From contig CALTYW010000017.1 of assembly GCA_943913625.1 (NCBI GenBank), positions 1 to 22,942 of the forward strand: a stretch of 22,942 nt of DNA, written 5' to 3'. Below the pieces are notes generated by a model. That model worked only from the letters and a program-made list of their open reading frames with translations. It was not told the DNA's origin and did not search any database. Origin of the DNA: an uncultured Campylobacter sp. (GTDB lineage Bacteria > Actinomycetota > Actinomycetes > Mycobacteriales > Mycobacteriaceae). Each line of letters begins with the position of its first letter. Position 1 is the first letter of the stretch. Shown here in pieces: positions 5,411 to 12,354 of this stretch. The position numbers were made by a program, and so were the translations under genes.

Positions 5411-6354
5411 CAGCGCGGCACGGGCGGCACCCACTGGCGAAGCTGCGCGATGAGCTCGTCGGGGTCGTCGGCGACGATAAGGTGCGCCCGGTCGGTCTCG
5501 CGCACGAACCCGTGGGCGACCATGTGGTCCACCATCGCCATCAGCGGCGCCCAGAAGTCGCGCCCGAGCAGGGCGATCGGTTTGGAGTGTAAGCCCAGTT
5601 GCTGGTTGGTCCATTCGTCGAATAGCTCGTCGAGCGTGCCGGCGCCGCCGGGCAGCGCCACGATCGCGTCGGCCAGCTCGCTCATGCGCGCCTTGCGCTC
5701 GGCGAGCGTGGTCACGAGCTCGAGGCGGTCCAACCCGTCGTAGCGCAGCTCGTAGTTGGCCAGGTGTTCCGTGAGCACGCCAACGCTTGTCGACGCCCCC
5801 CTTGCCACCTCCCCCATCAACCCCAACTTCGAACCGCCGTAGACCAGCGTGATCCCGTGCCGCCCCAGCGCCTCGCCGAAGGACCGTGCGAGGGCGCCCA
5901 GCGCGGGGTCGTTCCCGTCGCGGGCGCCGGCGTAGACCGCCACGGCGCCGATCTCTCGCGGGGCCAGCGCCGGGAAGATCTGCGTGCGCAGCAACGGCGC
6001 AAGCTCAACCCCAGCCCCATCATCCGCGCCAGATGGGTCGATCCACGCCACCTCCGCGATCTCGCCCGCGGCCTGAGGCGACACGGCATCCGGCGACACG
6101 AACACCCGCGAGGTCACTGTCTCGCCGGGCTCGTTCGACGCCTCGGCGGTGAAGGTGCCCAGGTAGCTCAACCGCTCCGGGTCCACCTCCACCCCGACCT
6201 CCTCGCGCACCTCGCGCACCGCGGTCTCCACGGCCGTCTCCGCGCCCTCGGGCTTGCCGCCGGGCAGCTGGAAGCGCGGGCTGGAATGCTTGCGCACGCA
6301 CAGCACACGCCCGCGGTCGTCGCGGAACACTACGGCCGAAACGAGGATGCTCAT
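5404..6354 (-). CDS. Nudix hydrolase fused to LOG-type nucleoside-5'-monophosphate phosphoribohydrolase
   Basis: One 316-residue chain carries two enzymes. Residues 1-125 form a Nudix domain with a perfect Nudix box: Gly33, Glu39, then Arg47-Glu48 and Glu51-Glu52 in REVREEVGV, which predicts cleavage of a nucleoside diphosphate derivative with a metal. Residues 134-310 form a Rossmann domain of the LOG (lonely guy) family, with GGSKLGLMG near 173-181, Arg220-Lys221, and PGGAGT (235-240) followed by Glu243. LOG proteins release a base from a nucleoside 5'-monophosphate; the name lysine decarboxylase seen in databases is misleading. The segment after GLMG is a few residues shorter than usual. 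The start overlaps the lipoprotein stop as ATGA, so the two are translationally coupled. A two-step salvage or clean-up route on one nucleotide is an inference. Confidence 0.88.
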   Translation of the reverse strand: MSILVSAVVFRDDRGRVLCVRKHSSPRFQLPGGKPEGAETAVETAVREVREEVGVEVDPERLSYLGTFTAEASNEPGETVTSRVFVSPDAVSPQAAGEIAEVAWIDPSGADDGAGVELAPLLRTQIFPALAPREIGAVAVYAGARDGNDPALGALARSFGEALGRHGITLVYGGSKLGLMGEVARGASTSVGVLTEHLANYELRYDGLDRLELVTTLAERKARMSELADAIVALPGGAGTLDELFDEWTNQQLGLHSKPIALLGRDFWAPLMAMVDHMVAHGFVRETDRAHLIVADDPDELIAQLRQWVPPVPRWL

Positions 6355-6893
6355 AGCCCCAGGTTAGCGATAACTTCCTTCGCCACCGTCTCCGCTTTCA
6401 CCGACTCGTCCTGGTTCGTGAACACCGCAACGGCGTCCGAGCCCTTCGCCACCGCGTACGCCGCCCCGATGCGCCCCGGCACGTCCCCGCCGCCGTGGCG
6501 CCCGCCGTCCCAGCCGCCGGGCAGCTGCGCCGGCTGCGTGAAATCCACCGGCGCAACCCAGTCCACCACCGCGCGCGCCTCCTCCACCGACGCCATGTGC
6601 CGCACCATCACGGTCAACTGCGGCTCTTCCGGGTAGGACCAGAACTGGCACGCCGGCGGGTCAAAACGCGTGTCCACGCCCACGCCGGTGACCAGCTGCC
6701 CGTTCGCATCCGCGACCCACGCCGTGTCCAGGTACGGGCACTCCGTCCAGTCGGTGCGGGCGGTTTCCGGCAGCGCCTCCACCGGCAGGGTTTCGGGGGC
6801 TGGGGCGGGGGGCAGGGGATCGTCGTCAAGCGAAGGCTCCGAACAACCAGCGAGCGCAAGTGCCAAAACCAAGGTGGGTACTCTCAGACGCAT
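6351..6893 (-). CDS. Secreted lipoprotein, DUF2020-like
   Basis: This 180-residue protein begins with a short basic n-region (MRLR), a leucine/alanine core and a lipobox LAGC, so Cys17 should be lipidated and the protein anchored outside the cell membrane. A low-complexity acidic and proline linker (about residues 18-40) precedes a compact domain with a Cys pair (TECPY and PPACQFW) and a GGWDGGR-type glycine loop. This pattern recalls the DUF2020 lipoproteins of corynebacteria; function is not known. Only ATG 6893 gives a proper signal peptide, so the start is firm. On the minus strand TAGTCT lies 7 nt upstream, suggesting a leaderless mRNA. It overlaps the downstream Nudix-LOG gene by 4 nt and shares start-codon bases with the divergent sensor kinase gene. 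Confidence 0.8.
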   Translation of the reverse strand: MRLRVPTLVLALALAGCSEPSLDDDPLPPAPAPETLPVEALPETARTDWTECPYLDTAWVADANGQLVTGVGVDTRFDPPACQFWSYPEEPQLTVMVRHMASVEEARAVVDWVAPVDFTQPAQLPGGWDGGRHGGGDVPGRIGAAYAVAKGSDAVAVFTNQDESVKAETVAKEVIANLGL

Positions 6894-6906
6894 GAGCTCC
6901 AGACTA
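6879..6906. promoter_or_regulatory. Divergent leaderless promoters with overlapping start codons
   Basis: The plus-strand box TACTCT (6879-6884) is followed by 7 nt and ATG 6892. The minus-strand box TAGTCT (complement of 6901-6906) is followed by 7 nt and ATG 6893. The two start codons overlap by two base pairs within CATG. Each promoter therefore lies inside the other gene's coding sequence. No good -35 hexamer is seen for either. Confidence 0.55.
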
Positions 6907-8127
6907 GTGCTGTTGGAGCAGCACCCCGGCAAGCGCACGGAGAACACGGCGCTGGACACGGGTATCACGATCCTGTCGGTGTGCCTGCTGGTGGTCTCGC
7001 TCGGCGCGCTCGCGCGGATGCCGCTCAACGCCGCGCTGCTGCACATCGTGCTCGTCGCCGCGTTCGCGTTTCTGCTGTTCTACGGAATGATCGAGATGCA
7101 CCGCTGGGGCACATGGGGCCGCTTCATCTGGAGCTTCGGCATCACGGCGGTGTGGGTGGCGGACATGACGGTCTCGCCGGTTGCGGTGTACTGGGTGTTC
7201 GCGCTGTTTTTCGTCTACCTGCGCGCGTTCAACTCGTGGCGCGGCTACGCGTGGGTCGGCGTGGGGCTGGTGATCGCGGTGGCGATGCAGATCCCGCGCG
7301 GCCTCACGCTCGGCGGGGTGATGGGGCCAGCGCTCTCGGCGGTGGTGGTTATGGCGATCAACTACGCGTTCACCACCATCGACCGCGTGAGCCGCGAGAG
7401 GCAATTGCTTATCGACGAACTCCTCGCCACCCGCGAAGCCCTCGCCGACACCGAACGGGCCGCCGGCGTCGCCCAGGAGCGCGAGCGCCTCGCCCACGAA
7501 ATCCACGACACGGTGGCGCAGAACTTGTCCTCGATCCAGATGCTGCTGCACTCGGCGGAGCGCGACGTCCGCGCGTTCGGCGGGGGCGGCGAGTTGGAGC
7601 AGCCGCTGCGCAAGATGGAGACGGCGCGCCGGGCGGCGTCCAACAACCTGGCGGAAACCCGCGCGATGATCGCGGCGCTGGCGCCGGCCCCGCTGTCGGA
7701 GTCGTCGTTGCGCGAGGCGCTGCGGCGCGTGGCGGGGGATTTCGCCGCCGCGGGCGAGCTGCAGATCGAGGTTGAGGTCGACGGGGAGGCGCGCCAGCTA
7801 CCTATGCGGGTCGAGGCCGGGCTGCTGCGCATTGCCCAGGGCGCGGTGTCGAACGTGGTGAACCACGCTGAGGCGACGCGGTGCCGCATCACGCTCACCT
7901 ACGGGGAATCGGAGGTGCGCCTGGACGTGGTGGACAACGGGCGCGGCTTCGACGTGGCGGGTGCGGCGGAGAAACCGGCGGGGCTCGGCCACTTGGGGCT
8001 GGACGCGATGCGCTCGCGCGCCGCCGAGTTGGGCGGGGTGATGGAGATCGAGTCCGCGCCCGGCGGGCCGACGGCGCTCACGGTTGCCGTACCCGTTAGT
8101 ATCAACCAAAAGGAGGACGCATCATGA
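6892..8127 (+). CDS. hrrS: Heme-type sensor histidine kinase, HrrS-like
   Basis: This 411-residue membrane kinase has an N-terminal domain of about six hydrophobic segments (residues 22-163), no large extracellular loop, then a coiled stretch and a NarL-type (HisKA_3) dimerisation domain with the phospho-acceptor His205 in HEIHDTVAQN. The ATPase domain shows an N-box (Asn321 in GAVSNVV), DNGRGFD (348-354) and a GLGHLGLDAM G2 box. A compact multi-helix sensor without a periplasmic domain fits HrrS/ChrS, which sense heme within the membrane. The nearby sodA, msrA, mcbR and usp genes favour HrrS over its paralogue ChrS, which usually sits beside hrtBA. The gene overlaps the response regulator by 4 nt. 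The symbol is inferred from synteny as remembered, not from an alignment. Confidence 0.72.
   Translation: MSSRLVLLEQHPGKRTENTALDTGITILSVCLLVVSLGALARMPLNAALLHIVLVAAFAFLLFYGMIEMHRWGTWGRFIWSFGITAVWVADMTVSPVAVYWVFALFFVYLRAFNSWRGYAWVGVGLVIAVAMQIPRGLTLGGVMGPALSAVVVMAINYAFTTIDRVSRERQLLIDELLATREALADTERAAGVAQERERLAHEIHDTVAQNLSSIQMLLHSAERDVRAFGGGGELEQPLRKMETARRAASNNLAETRAMIAALAPAPLSESSLREALRRVAGDFAAAGELQIEVEVDGEARQLPMRVEAGLLRIAQGAVSNVVNHAEATRCRITLTYGESEVRLDVVDNGRGFDVAGAAEKPAGLGHLGLDAMRSRAAELGGVMEIESAPGGPTALTVAVPVSINQKEDAS
8111..8116 (+). promoter_or_regulatory. Consensus Shine-Dalgarno for the response regulator
   Basis: AGGAGG lies 7 nt before ATG 8124, inside the last codons of the sensor kinase gene. 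It is the best ribosome-binding site in the window and would allow the regulator to be translated at a higher rate than the apparently leaderless kinase. Confidence 0.8.
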
Positions 8128-8762
8128 TCAGGGTACTGCTTGCCGACGACCACGAGATCGTGCGCCTGGGACTTCGCGCCGTACTCGAGGAAGCCGACGA
8201 CATCATGGTGGTCGGGGAAGTCGCCACCGCCGAAGGCGCCATCGCCACCGCACAGGCCGGCGGCATCGACGTGATCTTGATGGACCTGCGCTTCGGCGCC
8301 GGGGCGGAGGGCGCGCGGGTGACCACGGGCGCGCAGGCCACGGCGGAGATCCGCTCCACCATGGACAACCCCCCGAAGGTGCTGGTGGTGACGAACTACG
8401 ACACCGACGCCGACATCCTCGGCGCCATCGAGGCCGGAGCCGTGGGCTACCTGCTTAAAGACGCCCCGCCGGAGGAGCTCGTGGCGGCGGTGCGCTCCAC
8501 CGCCCGCGGCGATTCCATCATGTCCCCGGGCGTGCGCGACCGGCTGGAAACGCGCGAACGCACCCCGCGCTCCTCGCTCACCCCGCGAGAGCTGGAGGTG
8601 CTGCAGCTGGTGGCGTCCGGCTCGTCGAACCGCGAAATCGGCCACGAGCTCATGCTTTCCGAGGCCACCGTGAAAAGCCACCTCGTCCACATCTACGACA
8701 AGCTGGGTGTGCGCTCCCGCACCTCCGCCGTCGCATCGGCGCGCGAACAAGGCGTGCTGTAA
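8124..8762 (+). CDS. hrrA: LuxR/NarL-family response regulator, HrrA-like
   Basis: This 212-residue DNA-binding regulator has a receiver domain with the acidic pair Asp8-Asp9, the phosphorylation site Asp54 in ILMDLRF, Thr90 and Lys112 in YLLKDAP. A C-terminal LuxR helix-turn-helix (about residues 150-209) contains LTPRELEVLQLVASG and a recognition helix SEATVKSHLVHIYDKLGV. It is the partner of the kinase gene it overlaps by 4 nt. The sequence is of the HrrA/ChrA type. In C. glutamicum, HrrA controls heme oxygenase, heme biosynthesis and respiratory-chain genes, often together with the iron repressor DtxR. The gene runs into the convergent DUF6474-type gene with only 6 nt between them and no obvious terminator. 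Confidence 0.78.
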   Translation: MIRVLLADDHEIVRLGLRAVLEEADDIMVVGEVATAEGAIATAQAGGIDVILMDLRFGAGAEGARVTTGAQATAEIRSTMDNPPKVLVVTNYDTDADILGAIEAGAVGYLLKDAPPEELVAAVRSTARGDSIMSPGVRDRLETRERTPRSSLTPRELEVLQLVASGSSNREIGHELMLSEATVKSHLVHIYDKLGVRSRTSAVASAREQGVL

Positions 8763-8768
8763 CGCGCT

Positions 8769-9407
8769 CTAGCGGCGCGCGAGCTTCTCCTGCACCTCGG
8801 CGGTAAGCGCGTTCAGGTCCTCGTCGACGGAGTTGTGCGCCAGGCGGCGCTGCTCCGGGTTGGCGTGTTCGGCGTTGCGCACGGCTTGCTCCAATTCGTC
8901 GAGACGCACGCGCGCATCGTTCTTAAAGCCCTCGCCGATGGTGTCGGTCTTCTCCACGTTCTCGCGCACCGCGTCGATACGCGCCTTCAGCTCCGCGCCG
9001 CGGCCGGAGTGGCGCGCGAGATCCTGCGACGTCAGGCCCATGCCCGCGGCCCGGGTGTCAATGCGGTTCTGCTGCAGGGAAGTCAGCGCCTTGTACGCCA
9101 GCGGCAGCAGCACCGGGATGAGCACGCGGGCGGCGCCGGTGGCCTGCTTCGCCTTCTTCTGGGTAATGCCGGAGTTCTCGATGCGCTTCATGTAGGTCTC
9201 GGCGAGATCCTTCTCGTGCTTGCGCTTACGCTTCAGACCCGTCTTCTCCTCCTTGAGCAGGCGCTTTTCTGCCTTGTCCAGCAGCTCGAGCGTGCGCTTG
9301 TCTAGCTTGGCCTGCTGCTTCGCCAGCTGGCGGGCGCGGACCTCGGCGGCCTTGATGTCGGCCTTCGTCTTGGCGCGGGACTTGCGGATGGCCTCGAAAA
9401 TGCCCAT
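8769..9407 (-). CDS. Highly charged coiled-coil protein, DUF6474-like
   Basis: This 212-residue protein has no signal peptide. Residues 1-85 are a long Lys/Glu/Arg/Ala-rich helix likely to form a coiled coil. A short hydrophobic segment follows near residues 93-110 (ARVLIPVLLPLAYKALTSL), and then a second charged helical region. The pattern matches the actinobacterial DUF6474 family; function is unknown and a role at the membrane or nucleoid is only a guess. Two ATG codons are adjacent (9410 and 9407). I chose 9407 because the GAGGAG ribosome-binding site (complement of 9413-9418) then has a 5-nt spacing rather than 2. The 83 nt upstream are shared with the divergent nuclease gene. Confidence 0.72.
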   Translation of the reverse strand: MGIFEAIRKSRAKTKADIKAAEVRARQLAKQQAKLDKRTLELLDKAEKRLLKEEKTGLKRKRKHEKDLAETYMKRIENSGITQKKAKQATGAARVLIPVLLPLAYKALTSLQQNRIDTRAAGMGLTSQDLARHSGRGAELKARIDAVRENVEKTDTIGEGFKNDARVRLDELEQAVRNAEHANPEQRRLAHNSVDEDLNALTAEVQEKLARR

Positions 9408-9490
9408 CATGACTCCTCTAATTCTGTGACTAATTCTGCGTGCATAGTTCGACCCCTCACTCTACCTGGCCTATCGTTGGCAGCATCGTG

Positions 9491-10981
9491 ATGGAAGTAA
9501 ATGAGCCGGCTGAGGCGGTGCGCGCCTCGGACCTCGTGGGCTGCAGGTACCGCCTGCGGCAGCGCCGCGCGCACCCGGATGTGCCGGAGCTGCCGGACGC
9601 GCTGGTGCGCCAACCGCAGTTCGACGCCGCCCGCGCCGCGGTGTTCGAGGCGTTGCCGGTGAAACGGGCGGTGGGGGATGGGCGTCGGAAAGCATTCGCC
9701 CGCGTGGACCTGGACCCGGGCTGCGACCGCGTCGCGGAAACGCGCGCGGCGCTGAAGCGGCGCGCCAACCTGATCACGAACGCGCAGCTCACCGGCGAAA
9801 TCGAAGGCATTCCCGCGACCGCGGACGTGGACGTGCTGGTGCGCACGGACCGCGGCTACGCGCCGGTGATCATTTCCAACCACCGCGTCGCACGCCCGCA
9901 CCCGGAGCACGAGCTGGAGATGGTGGCCACCGCGCGCCTCGGGCTCGGCGCGCTGCTGAAGGTGAAGGCGAAGGCGCGCCACCACACCGTCGACGGCTAC
10001 CGCCTGGCTATGGCGCACCTTTTGCTCGGCGACGCCGCCGACGGGCGCGGCGCGGTGATCGGGCAGGACCGCACGCGCGCCTACGTCGCCGACCCCGCGC
10101 GCTACGTGCCGCAGCTGCTCACCGCCCTGCGCGCGCCGATCCCCACCGAGCCGAAACGCCTGAAGCAGTGCGCGGCCTGCCGCTTTTGGGCGCTGTGCGG
10201 CCCGCGGCTGGAGGAGCTCGACGACATCTCGCTGCTCCTGCCGGGCGGCCGCGGCGACGTGTGGCGCGAGCGCGGCATCGACACGGTGCAATTGCTTATC
10301 GACGCCCAACTCGGCGACCCATCGGCCCTTGCCCGCGCCTGGCGCGCCGGAGTGCCGGTACTGAAGCGCCCCGGCGAGCTGCACGTGCCGCGCGCGGACG
10401 TGGAGATCGACGTGGACATGGAGGCCTACCTGGACCAAGGGGCGTACCTGTGGGGTGCGTTCGACGGGGAGACCTATCGGCCGTTCGTGACCTGGGATGA
10501 GGTCGGCGGTCAGGCCGAGGAGGAAGCGTTCGCCGCGTTCTGGACGTGGTTGATGGGCCGGCGCGCCGAGGCGCATGAGGCGGGCAAGACGTTCGCGGCG
10601 TACTGCTACGCGGCGGGCGGGGAGAACCACTGGCTGCGCTCTTCGGCGCGCCGTTTCGCCTCCGTGGACGAGGCCGAGGTGGCCGCGTTCATCGCCTCCG
10701 ACGAGTGGGTCGACGTGTTCGCGAACGTTCGGCGCGGCCTGGTGGGCACCGACGGATTGGGGTTGAAGGTGCTCGGCCCGGTGGTGGGGTTCGAGTGGGA
10801 GGACGACGACGTGGACGGGGAGCGCTCCGTCGCCCTGCGGCGCGCCGCGCGGCTTGGCGACGCCGACGCCCGGGCCATGCTCTTGCGCTACAACGAGGAC
10901 GACTGTCGCGCCACCCGTGCCGTGCGGGAGTTCCTCACCGCGGGCGCGCCGGGCGTGCCGGAGCTGGCGGAGTTTAAGTAG
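9491..10981 (+). CDS. RecB-like/RNase H-like nuclease with Fe-S cysteines (TM0106 family)
   Basis: This 496-residue protein has two nuclease-like parts. The N-terminal half resembles RecB/Cas4-type PD-(D/E)xK nucleases: an early Cys18 and a later cluster Cys227-x2-Cys230-x5-Cys236 form the four-cysteine arrangement that holds a 4Fe-4S cluster in AddB and Cas4. The metal motif is degenerate: an Asp in TADVDVLV is present, but the following strand reads VIISNHRV where E-x-K is expected. The C-terminal half looks like an RNase H-fold exonuclease: VEIDVDM at its start and a YNEDDCRATRAVREF motif near its end. This order fits the TM0106-type nucleases; the biological role is not established. The frame opens at 9440, but ATG 9491 (or GTG 9488) is preferred, with TATCGT (9472-9477) as a possible -10 box. 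It overlaps the convergent MFS gene by 8 nt. Confidence 0.78.
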   Translation: MEVNEPAEAVRASDLVGCRYRLRQRRAHPDVPELPDALVRQPQFDAARAAVFEALPVKRAVGDGRRKAFARVDLDPGCDRVAETRAALKRRANLITNAQLTGEIEGIPATADVDVLVRTDRGYAPVIISNHRVARPHPEHELEMVATARLGLGALLKVKAKARHHTVDGYRLAMAHLLLGDAADGRGAVIGQDRTRAYVADPARYVPQLLTALRAPIPTEPKRLKQCAACRFWALCGPRLEELDDISLLLPGGRGDVWRERGIDTVQLLIDAQLGDPSALARAWRAGVPVLKRPGELHVPRADVEIDVDMEAYLDQGAYLWGAFDGETYRPFVTWDEVGGQAEEEAFAAFWTWLMGRRAEAHEAGKTFAAYCYAAGGENHWLRSSARRFASVDEAEVAAFIASDEWVDVFANVRRGLVGTDGLGLKVLGPVVGFEWEDDDVDGERSVALRRAARLGDADARAMLLRYNEDDCRATRAVREFLTAGAPGVPELAEFK

Positions 10982-12155
10982 CGCGTTTGCCACCCCGCCA
11001 CAGCGCGAACGCCACGGCCGTAAGCGCCGCGAGGAAAGCCACAAGCACCGCGATGAACCCGCCCCACGTGAGCGCCTCGAACGCGCGGCCGGTGGCCGCG
11101 CCCAGGATCGACGAGCCCATGTAGTAGCAGAACACGTACATCGAGCTGGCCTCCGCGCGGTCGCGTTCGGCGGTGAGCCCCACCCAGCCGGAGGCGGTGG
11201 AGTGCATGGCGAAGAAACTGCCGGTGAACAGCAGCAGGCCGGCCACCTCCACCCACAGCGAGGGAACCGCCACCAGGAGCGCACCGGTGAGCATGCTCAA
11301 CGCGCCGGCGAGCATGATCGGGCCATGCCCGTAGCGCGGGATGAGCGCGCCCGCTCGCGCGCTGGCCCACGACCCGGACAGATACACCACGTACACCAGG
11401 CCAGACAGGGCGGCGGGCAGGCCGAAGTCCATCACCGCGCGGAACCCGAAGAAGTTGAACATGGACACGAACACGCCCATACCCACGAACGCGATGAGGT
11501 AGAGCGCCACCAGGCGCGGGTTGGCAAGGTGGCGCACCATCGCCCGAACCTCCGCGGTCGGGCGGATCGACGCCTTCGGGTGGAAGTTGCGCTGCTTCGG
11601 CAACAGCCACGCGGCGGTGAGCGCCAGCAGAAACGCCACGAGTTGGCTGCCGAACAGCGCCCACCGCCACGTGGTCACCTCCAGCAGGAACGCCGGGATG
11701 AGGCGGCCGGTCAACCCGCCGATGCCATTGCCGGCGACGTAGACGCCCATCGCGGTGGAGAGGTCCTTTGCGTCGATTTCCTCGGCGAGCCACGCCATCG
11801 CCACCGCGGGGGTGCCGGCGATCATGGCGCCCTGCAGCGCGCGGAACGCGATGAGCTGCTCGGCGTTCTGGGCGAGCGGCAGCGCGATGCCGATGAGCGT
11901 CGCCCCGATCGCTGAGATGATGAGCACGCGGCCGCGTCCGAACTTCTCCGACAGGATCGACGCGGGCACCACGCACAGTGCCAGCGCGCCGGTGGCCGCC
12001 GACACGGTCAGCGCCGCAGTCGACGGCGCGATGCCCAGCTCGCTGGTGAGCGTGGGCAACAGTGCCTGGGTGGCGTAGAGGGCGTTGAAGATAGCGAGCC
12101 CGAAGGCCAGCATCGCCAGCGTCGCGCGACGGTATTCTTCTGTGCCTTTCCTCAT
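10974..12155 (-). CDS. Major facilitator superfamily transporter (DHA1/YnfM-like)
   Basis: This 393-residue integral membrane protein has about twelve hydrophobic helices in two halves joined by a basic loop (KQRNFHPKASIRPT). Family features include a loop-2/3 motif around SEKFGRGRVLII, an early FNALYATQALLPTL helix, and a motif-C-like stretch GNGIGGLTGRLIPAFL typical of drug:H+ antiporters. It should export a small molecule by proton antiport; the substrate cannot be told from sequence. ATG 12155 (MRKGTEEYRR) is preferred over the longer frame because the extra 20 residues look non-coding. TACCAT lies 8 nt upstream, so the mRNA may be leaderless. An iron-box-like sequence about 70 nt upstream raises the possibility of iron control. 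It is separated from sodA by a strong terminator. Confidence 0.86.
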   Translation of the reverse strand: MRKGTEEYRRATLAMLAFGLAIFNALYATQALLPTLTSELGIAPSTAALTVSAATGALALCVVPASILSEKFGRGRVLIISAIGATLIGIALPLAQNAEQLIAFRALQGAMIAGTPAVAMAWLAEEIDAKDLSTAMGVYVAGNGIGGLTGRLIPAFLLEVTTWRWALFGSQLVAFLLALTAAWLLPKQRNFHPKASIRPTAEVRAMVRHLANPRLVALYLIAFVGMGVFVSMFNFFGFRAVMDFGLPAALSGLVYVVYLSGSWASARAGALIPRYGHGPIMLAGALSMLTGALLVAVPSLWVEVAGLLLFTGSFFAMHSTASGWVGLTAERDRAEASSMYVFCYYMGSSILGAATGRAFEALTWGGFIAVLVAFLAALTAVAFALWRGGKRAT

Positions 12156-12226
12156 GCCCACCGATGGTAAACCCCGCGCTGAGAAAACAATGCGGCAAAA
12201 AGAATTACGCAACAACTCTTGCGCGG

Positions 12227-12245
12227 AAAGGCAACCCTAACTTAA
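12227..12245 (-). promoter_or_regulatory. Possible DtxR-type iron box upstream of the MFS gene
   Basis: Read on the minus strand, this 19-mer matches 13 of 19 positions of the DtxR consensus (TTAGGTTAG-S-CTAACCTAA). One half, TTAAGTTAG, is nearly complete and the other is weak. It lies 71 nt before the MFS start. Matches of this quality can be functional in corynebacteria but also occur by chance. Confidence 0.3.
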
Positions 12246-12293
12246 GCTTGGCAACGGGTTCGAGAGGGCTCGACGTATCACAGGGAAAATGCG

Positions 12294-12327
12294 AAGCACC
12301 CGCTCCGGGAAACCGGGGCGGGTGCTT
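12294..12327. terminator. Strong sodA terminator with GAAA tetraloop, probably bidirectional
   Basis: AAGCACCCGC (12294-12303) pairs perfectly with GCGGGTGCTT (12318-12327). The stem continues through one G-U pair and CCGG/CCGG to a GAAA tetraloop (12309-12312). On the minus strand it lies 28 nt past the sodA stop and is followed by CGCATTTTCCC. It separates sodA from the MFS gene. Confidence 0.9.
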
Positions 12328-12354
12328 TCGTGTTCGTCGTCAAGCAAAATGCTC

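Noticed and set aside
5404..5920. Lysine decarboxylase label for the LOG half
   Set aside because: The PGGxGT motif marks the LOG phosphoribohydrolase family, and no pyridoxal-phosphate site is present.
8040..8110. A DtxR box inside the end of the sensor kinase gene, looked for because hrrA may be iron-regulated
   Set aside because: The best alignment, around CCCGTTAGTATCAACC, matches only about 8 of 19 consensus positions.
7400..10305. A 17-mer identical at about 7401 and 10287 (GCAATTGCTTATCGACG)
   Set aside because: Both copies encode the same short peptide QLLID in unrelated proteins. No flanking similarity extends the match, so it looks like chance plus codon preference rather than a repeat element.
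5056..12345. The 12-mer TCGTCGTCAAGC at about 5058, 6822 and 12332
   Set aside because: Two copies encode acidic LDDD stretches on the minus strand and the third is intergenic. There is no common flank or regular placement.
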